From the NCBI GenBank assembly GCA_035575095.1, contig DATLYF010000013.1, positions 1 to 38,169 of the forward strand: a stretch of 38,169 bases of DNA, written 5' to 3'. Source of the stretch: DATLYF01 sp035575095 (GTDB taxonomy: Bacteria > Pseudomonadota > Gammaproteobacteria > Competibacterales > Competibacteraceae). Shown here one piece after another: positions 1-7,840 of the stretch; position 1 is the stretch's first letter; each line of letters starts with the position of its first letter. Under the pieces are notes generated by a model. It searched no databases, was not told where the DNA came from, and worked only from the letters and a program-made list of their open reading frames with translations. A program made the translations under genes and the position numbers.

Positions 1-840
1 GGACATGAACAGCCGCTTGAGCCCCCCGCCCAAACCGCCGTTGATGCCGAACGCGGCCATCTGGCTAGGCAACTGGGAAGGCTGGTGCAGACGCTGCAGC
101 CGCTCCAGGGCAGCGATCATCTTGCGCCGTCCGGCCAGGTGCGCGCCGCCGGCGTCGGCACGGAACTCGCGCCAGCGGCTGAACCACATCACGATCATGG
201 TGGCGAGGAAGCCCAGCAGGATCTCGGCGACCATGCTGGTGATGAAATAGCCGATGCCGGGACCGCGGTACTCGTTGTTGTTGCCCTGCAAGGCGCGGTC
301 CACCACCAAGCCCACCACCCGCGCCAGCACGATGACGAAGGTGTTGACCACACCCTGGATCAGGGACAGGGTCACCATATCGCCGTTGGCCACGTGGCTG
401 ACCTCATGGCCCAGCACCGCCTCCACCTCGTCGGCGTTCATCTGCCGCAGTAGTCCCGTGCTCACCGCCACCAAGGCGTTGTCGCGGCTGGCGCCGGTGG
501 CGAAGGCGTTGGGCTCCGGCGAATCATAGATCGCCACCTGCGGCATGCCGATGCCGACGGCCTGGGCCTGGCGCCGCACCGTCTCCAACAGCCAGCGCTC
601 GGCCTGGTTGCGCGGCTGCTCGATGATCTCGGCGCCGGTCGAGCGCAGCGCGATCCACTTGGAGATGAGCAGCGAGATGAACGACCCGCCCATGCCGAAG
701 ATGGCGGCAAAGATGAGCAGGCCGGTCATGTTCAGCCCGGACTGATCGAGGAAAGGTCGCAACCCCAGCACGTTGACCGTGATGCTCAGCACCACCAGCA
801 CGGCCAGGTTGGTGAGCAGGAACAGGACGATGCGTTTCAT
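1..840 (-). CDS. htpX: Protease HtpX (M48 family), 3' end cut by window edge
   Basis: Membrane zinc metalloprotease that takes part in quality control of inner-membrane proteins. The 280 codons visible begin MKRIVLFLLTNLAVL; the family is about 290 residues, so only about 10-15 C-terminal residues are missing. Two N-terminal hydrophobic segments (about residues 4-27 and 38-60) precede the catalytic motif HEVSH (residues 145-149). A second hydrophobic pair lies at about 155-200, followed by WREFRADAGGA, which supplies the downstream Glu ligand region. The start is supported by GGAG seven bases upstream of the ATG at 840. It lies downstream of queA on the same strand, 70 bases away. No heat-shock promoter was recognised with confidence. 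Confidence 0.96.
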   Translation of the reverse strand, partial: MKRIVLFLLTNLAVLVVLSITVNVLGLRPFLDQSGLNMTGLLIFAAIFGMGGSFISLLISKWIALRSTGAEIIEQPRNQAERWLLETVRRQAQAVGIGMPQVAIYDSPEPNAFATGASRDNALVAVSTGLLRQMNADEVEAVLGHEVSHVANGDMVTLSLIQGVVNTFVIVLARVVGLVVDRALQGNNNEYRGPGIGYFITSMVAEILLGFLATMIVMWFSRWREFRADAGGAHLAGRRKMIAALERLQRLHQPSQLPSQMAAFGINGGLGGGLKRLFMS

Positions 841-910
841 CGGGTGTCTCCGCGGTCTCCTCGGGAAATCGTCGTGACCTTACAGACAATGGGAGCGCGG
901 AGGCGATTCT

Positions 911-1963
911 TCAAGCACCGCCGTCAGGTGCGTCGCGGCGGGTGACGAACATGGCATCGCCGTAGCTGAAGAAGCGGTAACGCGCGGCCACGGCATGGCG
1001 GTAGGCATTCATCACCTGCTCGAAGCCGGCGAAGGCCGCCACCAGCATCAACAGGGTGGACTCCGGCAGATGGAAGTTGGTGATCAGCGCGTCCACGCAG
1101 CGGAAACGATAGCCCGGATAGATAAAGATGTCGGTATCGCCGTCCAGCGGCTCGAGCGCGCCGTCGCGGCTGGCCGACTCCAGAGCGCGCACCGCAGTGG
1201 TACCCACCGCCACCACCCGCCCGCCGCGGGCGCGGGTCTCTGCCACCGCGGCACAGACCTCGGCGCTCACCTGGAAGCGCTCGCGGTGCATGCGGTGTTC
1301 GCGCACGTCGTCCACCCGCACCGGCTGGAAGGTGCCCGCCCCCACATGCAGGGTGACATAGGCCTGGCGCACCCCCAGTTGCGCCAGCCGCGCCAGCATC
1401 GCCTGGTCGAAGTGCAAGCCGGCGGTCGGAGCGGCCACCGCCCCCGGCCGGCGAGCGTAGACGGTCTGGTAGCGCTCGGCGTCCTCGGCCTCGTCCGGGC
1501 GCTCGATATAAGGCGGCAGGGGTATGTGGCCGTGGCGCTCCAGCAGGGTGAGCAGCGGCGCCTCGGCGGTGAAGCGCAGCCGGAAAAGGTCCTCCTCGCG
1601 CCCTTCCACCTCCGCTTCCAGCACCTCCTCCAACCACAGCCGGCTGCCGGCCCGGGGCGGCTTGCTGGCGCGCACGTGGGCCAGCGCCCGGTGCTCGTCC
1701 AGGATGCGCTCGATCAGCACCTCTACACGCCCGCCGCTGTCCTTGCGACCGTGCAACCGCGCCGGAATCACTCGGGTATCGTTGAAGACCAGCAAGTCGT
1801 CCGGGCGCAGCAGTTCGGGCAGATCGCGGAACAGCCGGTCGGCCAGTGCGCCGCTGGCGCCGTCTAGCACCAGCAACCGGCTGTCGCCACGGCGCGCCGG
1901 CGGATGCTGGGCGATCAGTTCGTGAGGCAGGTCGAAATGGAAGTCGCTGCGTCGTAGAGCCAT
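911..1963 (-). CDS. queA: S-adenosylmethionine:tRNA ribosyltransferase-isomerase
   Basis: QueA transfers and isomerises the ribosyl moiety of SAM onto 7-aminomethyl-deazaguanine at tRNA position 34, giving epoxyqueuosine. The 350-residue protein has the family's usual length and hallmark stretches: FDLPHELIAQHP near the N-terminus, LLVFNDTRVIPARL, AAPTAGLHFD, TLHVGAGTFQPVR and NFHLPESTLLMLVAAFAG. The start at 1963 (MALRRSDFHF) is chosen because the family begins here; the in-frame extension to 2071 has no family similarity. No tgt-yajC-secD genes follow, unlike many gammaproteobacteria; htpX is downstream instead. Confidence 0.97.
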   Translation of the reverse strand: MALRRSDFHFDLPHELIAQHPPARRGDSRLLVLDGASGALADRLFRDLPELLRPDDLLVFNDTRVIPARLHGRKDSGGRVEVLIERILDEHRALAHVRASKPPRAGSRLWLEEVLEAEVEGREEDLFRLRFTAEAPLLTLLERHGHIPLPPYIERPDEAEDAERYQTVYARRPGAVAAPTAGLHFDQAMLARLAQLGVRQAYVTLHVGAGTFQPVRVDDVREHRMHRERFQVSAEVCAAVAETRARGGRVVAVGTTAVRALESASRDGALEPLDGDTDIFIYPGYRFRCVDALITNFHLPESTLLMLVAAFAGFEQVMNAYRHAVAARYRFFSYGDAMFVTRRDAPDGGA

Positions 1964-2117
1964 GAATAGGGATGGAGAAGAAGTGGCCGGGCGATTACAA
2001 CAGATGACGGGGGCAGGAACAAGCACACCTTCATCCCGCACCTGGTCGAGGCGGCCACGACGGTGTCCCATTCGCTCAATCCCTGCGCTCAGCGGGGATG
2101 ATACGGCTTCAACCGGC

Positions 2118-2146
2118 TTGTCTTGGGTCTATGCTGTTTGTATTTC
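2118..2146 (+). promoter_or_regulatory. Possible sigma-70 promoter for the DUF6494-type gene
   Basis: TTGTCT (2118-2123) and TATTTC (2141-2146) are separated by 17 bases and lie about 30 bases upstream of the small gene at 2178. Matches to consensus are only partial, so this is a suggestion. A queA promoter on the other strand of the same 214-base interval was not recognised. Confidence 0.3.
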
Positions 2147-2177
2147 CTGGTGTAACAAGGCAAACCCGAGGTGCAGT

Positions 2178-2384
2178 ATGAATGAAGATGTTTTCAACAT
2201 GTCGCTGCGCAAGTTCCTCAAGCAGGTCGGGGTGACCTCCCAGCGGGAAGTGGAGCATGCGGTGCAAAAGGCCCTGGAAGAAGGGGAAATCACCGGCAGC
2301 GAGCGGTTGCGCGCCACCATGACCCTGACCATCGAGCAACTTGGCCTCACCCACATCGTTCAGGACGATATCGACCTGGAATAG
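2178..2384 (+). CDS. DUF6494-type small conserved protein
   Basis: 68-residue soluble acidic protein beginning MNEDVFNMSLRKFLKQVGV and continuing with TSQREVEHAVQKALEEGEI. I recognise it as like the DUF6494 family, small proteins of unknown function found in proteobacteria. A helical N-terminal half is followed by a short beta-rich end (TMTLTIEQLGL, HIVQDDIDLE). The start at 2178 is backed by GAGGTG six bases upstream; longer upstream reading in this frame lacks family similarity. It is divergent from queA. No enzymatic motif is visible and no function is proposed. Confidence 0.8.
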   Translation: MNEDVFNMSLRKFLKQVGVTSQREVEHAVQKALEEGEITGSERLRATMTLTIEQLGLTHIVQDDIDLE

Positions 2385-2402
2385 GCAAGGCCAGGGGCGG
2401 CG

Positions 2403-2830
2403 TGGTGCCCGGGCTCACAGGATCCTGCCCGCCAGTGCCGCACCCGAGGCGCGCCTGCTGTTCTTCGGCCGTGGGTTGCGCGCCTTCGTCGATGGCTTTG
2501 TCGCGGTGGTGCTACCCGCCTACTTGCTGGCGCTGGGGTTCGGCACCTGAGCGGTGGGCGTGCCCAGCACCGCCACGCTGCTGGGCTCGGCGCTCGCCAC
2601 CCTGGCGGTGGACGCCTGGGGGCACCGTTTCTAGCACCGCCGCCTCGCAACTGGCCGCCCCCTGGGTGGCCGGGCGTATCGGCCTGCTCAACACCATGGT
2701 GTTCACGCACCTCCCGGCCAACCTCTGCCCGATCCTGGCCGCCTTCGCGACGAGCCTTCCGGTCGCGCTGGGCCTGCTCCTAGCCCGCAGCGCCCTGTCG
2801 CAGATGGACGTGCGACCCGCTCGGCCTTTG
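2403..2830 (+). pseudogene. Remnant of an MFS transporter gene
   Basis: Two pieces of a major facilitator protein are readable in different frames. The N-terminal piece contains FFGRGLRAFVDGFVAVVLPA and reaches an in-frame TGA at 2548-2550, after which the same frame continues with PSTATLLGSALATLAVDAWG. After a large internal deletion and frame change, a distal piece reads GLLNTMVFTHLPANL, then ILAAFATSLPVALGLLLARSALSQMD. The piece order and the LLARSALSQMD stretch are typical of a proteobacterial MFS family. Nonsense codon, frameshift and loss of most helices make it non-functional. The original start cannot be placed. Confidence 0.75.
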
Positions 2831-2869
2831 TCACATAACGCAGCCCCTGGCCGGACAAATTAAAGAAAC

Positions 2870-3439
2870 ATGGACCACCTGCCTGGAGCCATTGACATTG
2901 ACCTGCTAGGCCCCGAGACCCTGGTCGGAGCAGTGCTTTGGGGAGTCGTATTCGTTGGTCTTGCCACCATACTGGCGGCCGTGGTTCGCCGTGCTGCGCG
3001 ACGCGTCGAGCCAAAGCTGTCAGACGTGACCGGGCTTCGTTTTGTCAGCGCATTTGCTCAGGCGCTGGTATATCTAGTTGGGTTCGTTTTGTATGCTCAT
3101 CTCGTTCCAGGACTGCGCGCGCTGGGAACAGCACTCCTCGCGGGAGTTAGCGTGGGTTCCATCGTGCTGGGGCTCGCCGCCCAAAGCACTCTTAGCAATT
3201 TAGTCGCCGGTTTGTCGCTGGTACTCTACAGACCCATTCGAGTAGGCGACAAAGTCCAGTTGGATTCACCCAAGGGATTGGTAACTGCCACCGTGGAACT
3301 CGTCTCTCTTGGCTATACGCTTCTTCGTGATGCCGAAGGGCACGAGATTATTGTCCCTAACAGCGTGATGATGAGCAGCGTGGTAATTCGGCTCGGCGGA
3401 GCAAACGTGTCGTCCGATTCAACTGCCGGCCAACCGTAA
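2870..3439 (+). CDS. Small MscS-family mechanosensitive channel
   Basis: 189-residue inner-membrane protein with three hydrophobic segments (about residues 17-40, 60-80 and 85-115), then a short beta domain. The third segment, SVGSIVLGLAAQSTLSNLVAG, is the glycine/alanine-rich pore helix of MscS. RPIRVGDKVQL and HEIIVPNSVMMSS mark the beta domain. It lacks the large C-terminal vestibule of E. coli MscS, so it belongs with the short MscS proteins. The likely role is tension-gated efflux during hypo-osmotic shock. The start at 2870 has only a weak AAAGAAA upstream. It sits between a decayed MFS gene and tRNA-Leu, and its base composition is less GC-rich than its neighbours. Confidence 0.8.
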   Translation: MDHLPGAIDIDLLGPETLVGAVLWGVVFVGLATILAAVVRRAARRVEPKLSDVTGLRFVSAFAQALVYLVGFVLYAHLVPGLRALGTALLAGVSVGSIVLGLAAQSTLSNLVAGLSLVLYRPIRVGDKVQLDSPKGLVTATVELVSLGYTLLRDAEGHEIIVPNSVMMSSVVIRLGGANVSSDSTAGQP

Positions 3440-3565
3440 GCTCATCCGCCTGGTGCCCGAGAATCTGCGGGCGACAGTGGAGTTGCCGGACGGCACCGAG
3501 TCACGATCCGGTCACGGTGAGGTCCGCGATGAGTCGTGACAAGGTTGGGAACCCAGCATGGATGC

Positions 3566-3652
3566 TGGTGCCGGAGGAGAGACTCGAACTCTCACGGTGT
3601 TGCCACCGGCGGATTTTGAGTCCGCTGCGTCTACCGGTTCCGCCACTCCGGC
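3566..3652 (-). tRNA. tRNA-Leu(CAA)
   Basis: 87-base class II tRNA with encoded CCA. The acceptor stem GCCGGAG pairs with CTCCGGC and the D-arm has GGTAGACGC. The anticodon stem GCGGA/TCCGC encloses loop CTCAAAA with anticodon CAA (plus-strand 3616-3618). A long variable arm follows, then the T-arm GAGAG TTCGAGT CTCTC. The discriminator is A. Confidence 0.96.
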
Positions 3653-3671
3653 CAGGAATGAGGGAGCGCCT

Positions 3672-3699
3672 AGTATACGGCTTTACCGATTTTCGGCAA
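3672..3699 (-). promoter_or_regulatory. Probable promoter of tRNA-Leu
   Basis: On the minus strand TTGCCG (3694-3699) and TATACT (3672-3677) are separated by 16 bases. The predicted start falls about 10-15 bases before the tRNA 5' end at 3652. The -35 box lies inside the 46-base repeat that matches the end of the NRDE gene (see the repeat at 3690). Confidence 0.5.
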
Positions 3700-3735
3700 C
3701 TAGGTCATCAAGCGAGGAACCGATCTCCCCGGTGG
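3690..3735 (+). repeat. Imperfect copy of the end of the NRDE gene (copy A)
   Basis: 46 bases that match 4106-4152 at about 39 of 47 aligned positions with one gap. Both copies begin TTTCGGCAACT and end TCTCCCCGGTGG. In copy B this sequence encodes the last residues of the NRDE protein (TGETRFFAW). In copy A a missing base breaks that frame. Confidence 0.7.
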
Positions 3736-4105
3736 CACGGCTGCTGCGCGCTGTCTCCGGCCTGAACCGGATCGAGCTTCGCGACCGACTCATCCCCGAC
3801 ACCGAACAAGCCGAGTGGCATCATGCGGTGGATGCCCTCGAAGACCGCGATGCGGCTGGCTATCTGTGCTTGATCGCCGAGCGATCCTTGGGTGCCCCGC
3901 CGCCACGACAGGGTTTGGAAGGTCTCCTCCGGCAAAGCGGCAAACAAGGCCGTCCGCGATACTCGTTACTGAAGGCCGAGCGTGCCGACAGTTTCACTGG
4001 ATCCCTTAGCCAGTTCCCAAGAGGCGCATGACCTGCAGTACGGCAGATCTCTCAACGGCGATACGTCCCTTGATTGGCGTCTGCAACTGCAGCTGGCCTG
4101 GTAAA
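3736..4105. other. Non-coding insert between the two NRDE-end repeats, possible transposase scrap
   Basis: No intact gene is supported in this stretch. On the minus strand, around 3870-3947, the frame reads FAALPEETFQTLSWRRGTQG. That is reminiscent of the ALPE..F..LSWR.GT.G segment of IS701-type transposases, but the flanking residues do not follow the family, so the match is weak. The opposite strand is also open but resembles nothing I know. The direct repeat on either side fits an insertion or tandem rearrangement between the NRDE gene and tRNA-Leu. Confidence 0.3.
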
Positions 4106-4152
4106 GTTTCGGCAACTGCGTCACCAGGCGAAGAACCGGGTCTCCCCGGTGG
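4106..4152 (+). repeat. Imperfect direct repeat, copy B (3' end of NRDE gene)
   Basis: Partner of the repeat at 3690-3735, 416 bases away. It covers the last ten codons and the stop of the NRDE gene plus 15 bases beyond. Confidence 0.7.
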
Positions 4153-4864
4153 GATAATTGCGCTCCCAGACCCGCACCCTGCCCCGCCGGTCGCGCAGCA
4201 GCACGGTGGAAGAGCGGGTGCCGTAGTCGGCACTGCGAATGAAGATGGGCGACAGCCGCCGCTCCCACTCCAGGCTGACGCCGGTGCGCGGCAGCTCAGC
4301 ATCGGCGGCCAGGGTGTCGTCGGCCAGCAGCGCCAGCAGTGCCTCGGGATCGGGTATGGCGGCATCCAGCCAAGCCGCCAATGCTTCCTTACCGCGGCGC
4401 ACCTTGGGCCACGGGGTATCCAGCAGGTGATTGCTGAGGCCGTACACGCCCGGCGCCAGCCGGCGCGGTTCGGTGCCGTGATTGGAGTAGTAGTGCAGTG
4501 CCCCACCCTCCCCCAACAGCAGGTTGAAGCCATTGTAGGCGGAGGCCTGCTCCTGCAGATGCCGTAGATAGTCTTCCGCGCCGTGTTCGCCCAGCAGGTA
4601 GTCGCTCACCAGCCGACCGCGTGACGGTGCACCGGACCGGACCTGGGAGGGATCGCGATAATTGGTCACCGCGGCCATACGTCCGTCACGGGTGACGCCG
4701 AACCAGGTGCCGCCCTCGCGCAGATCGCGCCCGGCCAGGAGGTGCGGCGCTTCGCCCCAAAAGTCCATGGGCGCCGTGGGCCGGGCGTAGAACTCGTCAC
4801 GGTTGGCCGCCAGCACCAGGGGATATTCGGGGTGCGTCCGCCAGGCGAAGAGGATCAGGCACAT
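4121..4864 (-). CDS. NRDE (TANGO2-type) Ntn-hydrolase family protein
   Basis: 247-residue cytosolic protein starting MCLILFAWRTHPEYPLVLAA, directly followed by NRDE (residues 21-24). Cys2 would become the N-terminal nucleophile after Met removal, as in Ntn-hydrolases. Other family stretches are PHLLAGRDLREGGTWFGV, AAVTNYRDP, SRGRLVSDYL, GVYGLSNHLLDTPWPKV and SSTVLLRD near the end. The start at 4864 is chosen because Cys2 must be penultimate; the upstream in-frame Met adds ten residues and would destroy this. Relatives of eukaryotic TANGO2 belong here; the substrate is unknown. It is 10 bases downstream of the sulfurtransferase gene and probably co-transcribed. Confidence 0.9.
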   Translation of the reverse strand: MCLILFAWRTHPEYPLVLAANRDEFYARPTAPMDFWGEAPHLLAGRDLREGGTWFGVTRDGRMAAVTNYRDPSQVRSGAPSRGRLVSDYLLGEHGAEDYLRHLQEQASAYNGFNLLLGEGGALHYYSNHGTEPRRLAPGVYGLSNHLLDTPWPKVRRGKEALAAWLDAAIPDPEALLALLADDTLAADAELPRTGVSLEWERRLSPIFIRSADYGTRSSTVLLRDRRGRVRVWERNYPTGETRFFAW

Positions 4865-4874
4865 GGGCGGTACT

Positions 4875-5732
4875 TCAACCTTCGCCGCGGGCAATAGGGC
4901 GCTGCGGGTCGCGGATCCACTCGCTCCAGGAACCGGCGTAGAGGCGCGAGCCGGACAGCCCGGCCACCTCCATGGCCAGCAGGTTGTGGCAGGCGGTCAC
5001 CCCAGAGCCGCACATGTGCAGCACGGTCTCCGGCGCACGCTGCCCGAGTACCTCCTGGAAACGCCGGCGCAGGGCGTCGGCCGGCAGGAAGCGGCCATCC
5101 GCTCCCAGATTGCCGTCCTGGGGCAGGTTGAGCGCTCCCGGCACGTGGCCAGCTACCGGGTCGATGGGCTCCATCTCGCCGCGATAGCGCGGCGCGGCAC
5201 GGGCATCGAGCACGAGATCGCGGCCCAGCTTGAGGTTCTCCAGCACGTAGGCACTGTCCACCCAGGCCAGGGTGTCCACATGGTCCAGGGGAAAGGTCCG
5301 CGGCTGGGGCGCGGGCATTTCCTTACTCAACGGCAGGCCGCGCCTGCGCCACTCTCCCAGACCGCCGTCCAGCACCGCCACTGCCCGGTGCCCGAGCCAG
5401 CGCAGCAGCCACCACAAGCGGGCGGCGAACATGCCGCCGCTGTCGTCATAGGCCACCACCTGACTGTTCTGAGCTATGCCCCATCCGCCCAGCCGGCGCG
5501 CTAGCATGCTCGGATCCGGTAGCGGATGGCGGCCGGTGTACGGACCGCGGGGGCCGGACAGATCCTCGTCCAGGTGGGCATAGACGGCACCCGGAATGTG
5601 GCCCTCGGCATAGGCGCGGCGGCCGGCCTCGGTATCCATGAGATTGAAGCGGCAGTCCACCACCACCCAGTCGGGATCGCTCAGGCGCGGTGACAGGTCC
5701 TCCACGGCAATCAGAGTCTGATAAGCAGTCAT
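4875..5732 (-). CDS. sseA: Two-domain rhodanese, sulfurtransferase of SseA type
   Basis: 285-residue thiosulfate/3-mercaptopyruvate sulfurtransferase. The inactive N-terminal rhodanese domain (about 5-135) has VVDCRFNLMD, GHIPGAVYAHLDEDLSG and LDGGLGEW. The catalytic C-terminal domain (about 150-280) has LDARAAPRYRGEMEPIDP, GHVPGALNLP and the loop CGSGVTA, with Cys241 as persulfide carrier. The CGSGVTA loop is the mercaptopyruvate sulfurtransferase type seen in E. coli SseA. The ATG at 5732 follows GGAGACGCCG. It lies between rlmJ and the NRDE gene on the same strand. Confidence 0.93.
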   Translation of the reverse strand: MTAYQTLIAVEDLSPRLSDPDWVVVDCRFNLMDTEAGRRAYAEGHIPGAVYAHLDEDLSGPRGPYTGRHPLPDPSMLARRLGGWGIAQNSQVVAYDDSGGMFAARLWWLLRWLGHRAVAVLDGGLGEWRRRGLPLSKEMPAPQPRTFPLDHVDTLAWVDSAYVLENLKLGRDLVLDARAAPRYRGEMEPIDPVAGHVPGALNLPQDGNLGADGRFLPADALRRRFQEVLGQRAPETVLHMCGSGVTACHNLLAMEVAGLSGSRLYAGSWSEWIRDPQRPIARGEG

Positions 5733-5751
5733 CGGCGTCTCCAGCCCGTCG

Positions 5752-6594
5752 TTATTCTCGGGTCAGCCATTCCAGCCGGGTCTGCCCCGGGTGATCGCGG
5801 CGCAATCGCGAAAGCAGCTCGGGCAGCAACCGTTGCAGCGCCTGGTCGAGCTGCCACGGCGTGTTGACGATCAGCATACCGCAGCCGCTCATCCCCAAGG
5901 GCACGTCATAGGGATACAGCCCCAACTCGGCGCATAGCAGTTTGGGCAGCCCCAGCTCGCCTGCCCGGACCAGGAAGCGCTCGCTGTCGCGGCGGCCGAT
6001 GATGGGATACCAGGCCGCCACCACACCGCCGGGCCAGCGCTGAGCCAGCAGCCGCAGACCATCCAGCAGGCGTTGGAACTCGCCGGCCTGCTCGAAGGGC
6101 GGGTCGATCAGCACCAGACCGCGTCGCTCTTTGGGCGGTGTGAAAGCCTTGAGGGCAGCGTAGCCGTCCTGACAGTGCACCGCCACCTGGGGATCGCCCT
6201 GGAACTCGCGTTTGAGAAGCGCGTGGTCGGCCGGATTGAGTTCGCATAGGATCAGGCGATCCTGTTGGCGTAGGAGCGCGCGAGCGATGCGCGGCGAGCC
6301 AGGGTAGGCGCGCAGACGGCCAGGGCCGTTGAACTCGCGCACCCGCTCTCGGTAAGCGGCCAGTTCCGCTCCAGTGTCGCCGCAGTCCCAGAGCCGGCCG
6401 ATGCCGTCCCGATACTCACCGGTCTTCTGCGCGAAGTCCGCGGCCAGATCGTAGCGGCCGATACCGGCATGGGTATCCAGCACGCAGAACGGTGCCTCCT
6501 TGCGGCGCAGGGCCAGAAGCAATTGCACCAGGACGGCATGCTTGAAGACATCGGCGAAGTTGCCGGCGTGGAAGCTGTGACGGTAACCGAACAT
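5752..6594 (-). CDS. rlmJ: 23S rRNA (adenine(2030)-N(6))-methyltransferase RlmJ
   Basis: 280-residue SAM-dependent methyltransferase that modifies A2030 of 23S rRNA. The N-terminus MFGYRHSFHAGNFADVFKH is the family signature. LDTHAGIGRYDL (about 39-50) is the SAM-binding loop and DPPFE (164-168) the catalytic D/NPPY-type motif. YPYDVPLGMSGCGMLIVN is also conserved. The ATG at 6594 matches the family N-terminus; an upstream in-frame extension is low in similarity and overlaps amrS. Gene order amrS-rlmJ-sseA-NRDE on one strand suggests a loose operon. Confidence 0.96.
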   Translation of the reverse strand: MFGYRHSFHAGNFADVFKHAVLVQLLLALRRKEAPFCVLDTHAGIGRYDLAADFAQKTGEYRDGIGRLWDCGDTGAELAAYRERVREFNGPGRLRAYPGSPRIARALLRQQDRLILCELNPADHALLKREFQGDPQVAVHCQDGYAALKAFTPPKERRGLVLIDPPFEQAGEFQRLLDGLRLLAQRWPGGVVAAWYPIIGRRDSERFLVRAGELGLPKLLCAELGLYPYDVPLGMSGCGMLIVNTPWQLDQALQRLLPELLSRLRRDHPGQTRLEWLTRE

Positions 6595-6643
6595 GGGTCC
6601 TTGTGGGCAGGTCGAGACGGCAAGGCTAGCCGCCGCGGCCGGC

Positions 6644-7747
6644 TCAGGCAAGCGGCACCCGGAAGTCCGCCAGCCGCACCGGCGCGCGCCGCGGCCCCCA
6701 ACGACCGGGCCGCGCTTCGAACACCCCGGGCAGGGGCGTGCCGCAGCAGCGGCAGCGGCCATCGGCGGTCAGCCCCCAGTCACCGAGGCGGTACCAGTCA
6801 CGCTCGATGAGCAGCGCGCCGCACTGATGGCAATAGGTGCTGCCGCCCTCCGAATCGTGCACATTGCCGGTATAGACGTAGCGCAGTCCGTGTTTCAGGG
6901 CGATCTCCCGCGCCCGGGTCAGGGTGGCCGGCGGCGTGTGCGGGTGATCCATCATCTTCCAGTCGGGATGGAAGGCGGTGAAGTGCAGCGGCACGTCCGG
7001 TCCCAGGTTGTCCATGAGCCACTGGCTTTCGGCCTCGATCTCGGCGTTGGAATCGTTCTCCCCGGGGATCAGCAGCGTGGTGATCTCGAACCAGACATCG
7101 GTCTCGTGCTTGAGATACAGCAGTGTATCGAGCACCGGCTGCAGGTGACCGCCGCAGATCTTCCAGTAGAAGTTCTCGGTGAACGCCTTCAGGTCGACGT
7201 TGGCCGCGTCCATGTAACGGTAGAACTCGTGCCGTGGCTCGTCGCACATGTAGCCGGCGGTCACCGCCACTGACTTGATGCCCCGCTCGTGGCAGGCCAG
7301 CGCCACGTCGATGGCATACTCCATGAAGATCACCGGATCGTTGTAGGTATAGGCCACGCTGCGGCAGCCTAGGGCGGCGGCGGCGGCGGCGATGGTCTCC
7401 GGCTCGGCGCGGTCGCACAGGGTATCGATCTCGCGCGACTTGCTCATATCCCAGTTCTGGCAGAATTTGCAGGCCAGGTTGCAGCCGGCGGTGCCGAAGG
7501 ACAGCACCGGCGTGCCGGGCAGGAAGTGGTTGAGCGGCTTCTTCTCGATGGGGTCGATGCAGAAGCCGCTGGAACGGCCATAGCTGGTGAGCACGATCTG
7601 GTTGTCCTGGCGGGCGCGCACGAAGCACAGGCCCTGCTGGCCCTCGTGCAGCTTGCAAGCACGCGGGCAGACGTCGCACTGCACCCGGCCATCCTCCAGG
7701 GTATGCCAATAGCGGGTCGGGAAAGCGTCAGTCATGGCGGCCATCAT
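6644..7747 (-). CDS. amrS: AmmeMemoRadiSam system radical SAM enzyme AmrS
   Basis: 367-residue radical SAM protein. CNLACKFC (Cys89, 93, 96) binds the 4Fe-4S cluster. An N-terminal Cys group (CDVCPRAC, residues 24-31) and a C-terminal zinc-ribbon-like pair (YCHQCG, CRCCG) flank the barrel. YTYNDPVIFMEYA and FHPDWKMMDHPHTPP are typical of this family. Several Met codons are clustered at the start (7747, 7744, 7735); GGAG lies 4-7 bases before the first two. It is divergent from amrB-amrA, its usual partners. The biochemical role of the three-protein set is not settled. The C-terminal residues run past the usual zinc ribbon (PGRWGPRRAPVRLADF). Confidence 0.95.
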   Translation of the reverse strand: MMAAMTDAFPTRYWHTLEDGRVQCDVCPRACKLHEGQQGLCFVRARQDNQIVLTSYGRSSGFCIDPIEKKPLNHFLPGTPVLSFGTAGCNLACKFCQNWDMSKSREIDTLCDRAEPETIAAAAAALGCRSVAYTYNDPVIFMEYAIDVALACHERGIKSVAVTAGYMCDEPRHEFYRYMDAANVDLKAFTENFYWKICGGHLQPVLDTLLYLKHETDVWFEITTLLIPGENDSNAEIEAESQWLMDNLGPDVPLHFTAFHPDWKMMDHPHTPPATLTRAREIALKHGLRYVYTGNVHDSEGGSTYCHQCGALLIERDWYRLGDWGLTADGRCRCCGTPLPGVFEARPGRWGPRRAPVRLADFRVPLA

Positions 7748-7840
7748 GAGACTCCGGCAGCTTCTCCTTACATTTGATAATGTTATAGGCAGAGAGTGTC
7801 ATTGCTCGGAGGGAAATTTCCACGCCGAGGTGCTGTTGCC

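Noticed and set aside
3553..3568. CCAGCAT-GG-ATGCTGG palindrome at the tRNA-Leu 3' end as a terminator
   Set aside because: A two-base loop is sterically poor and there is no following T-tract on the minus strand.
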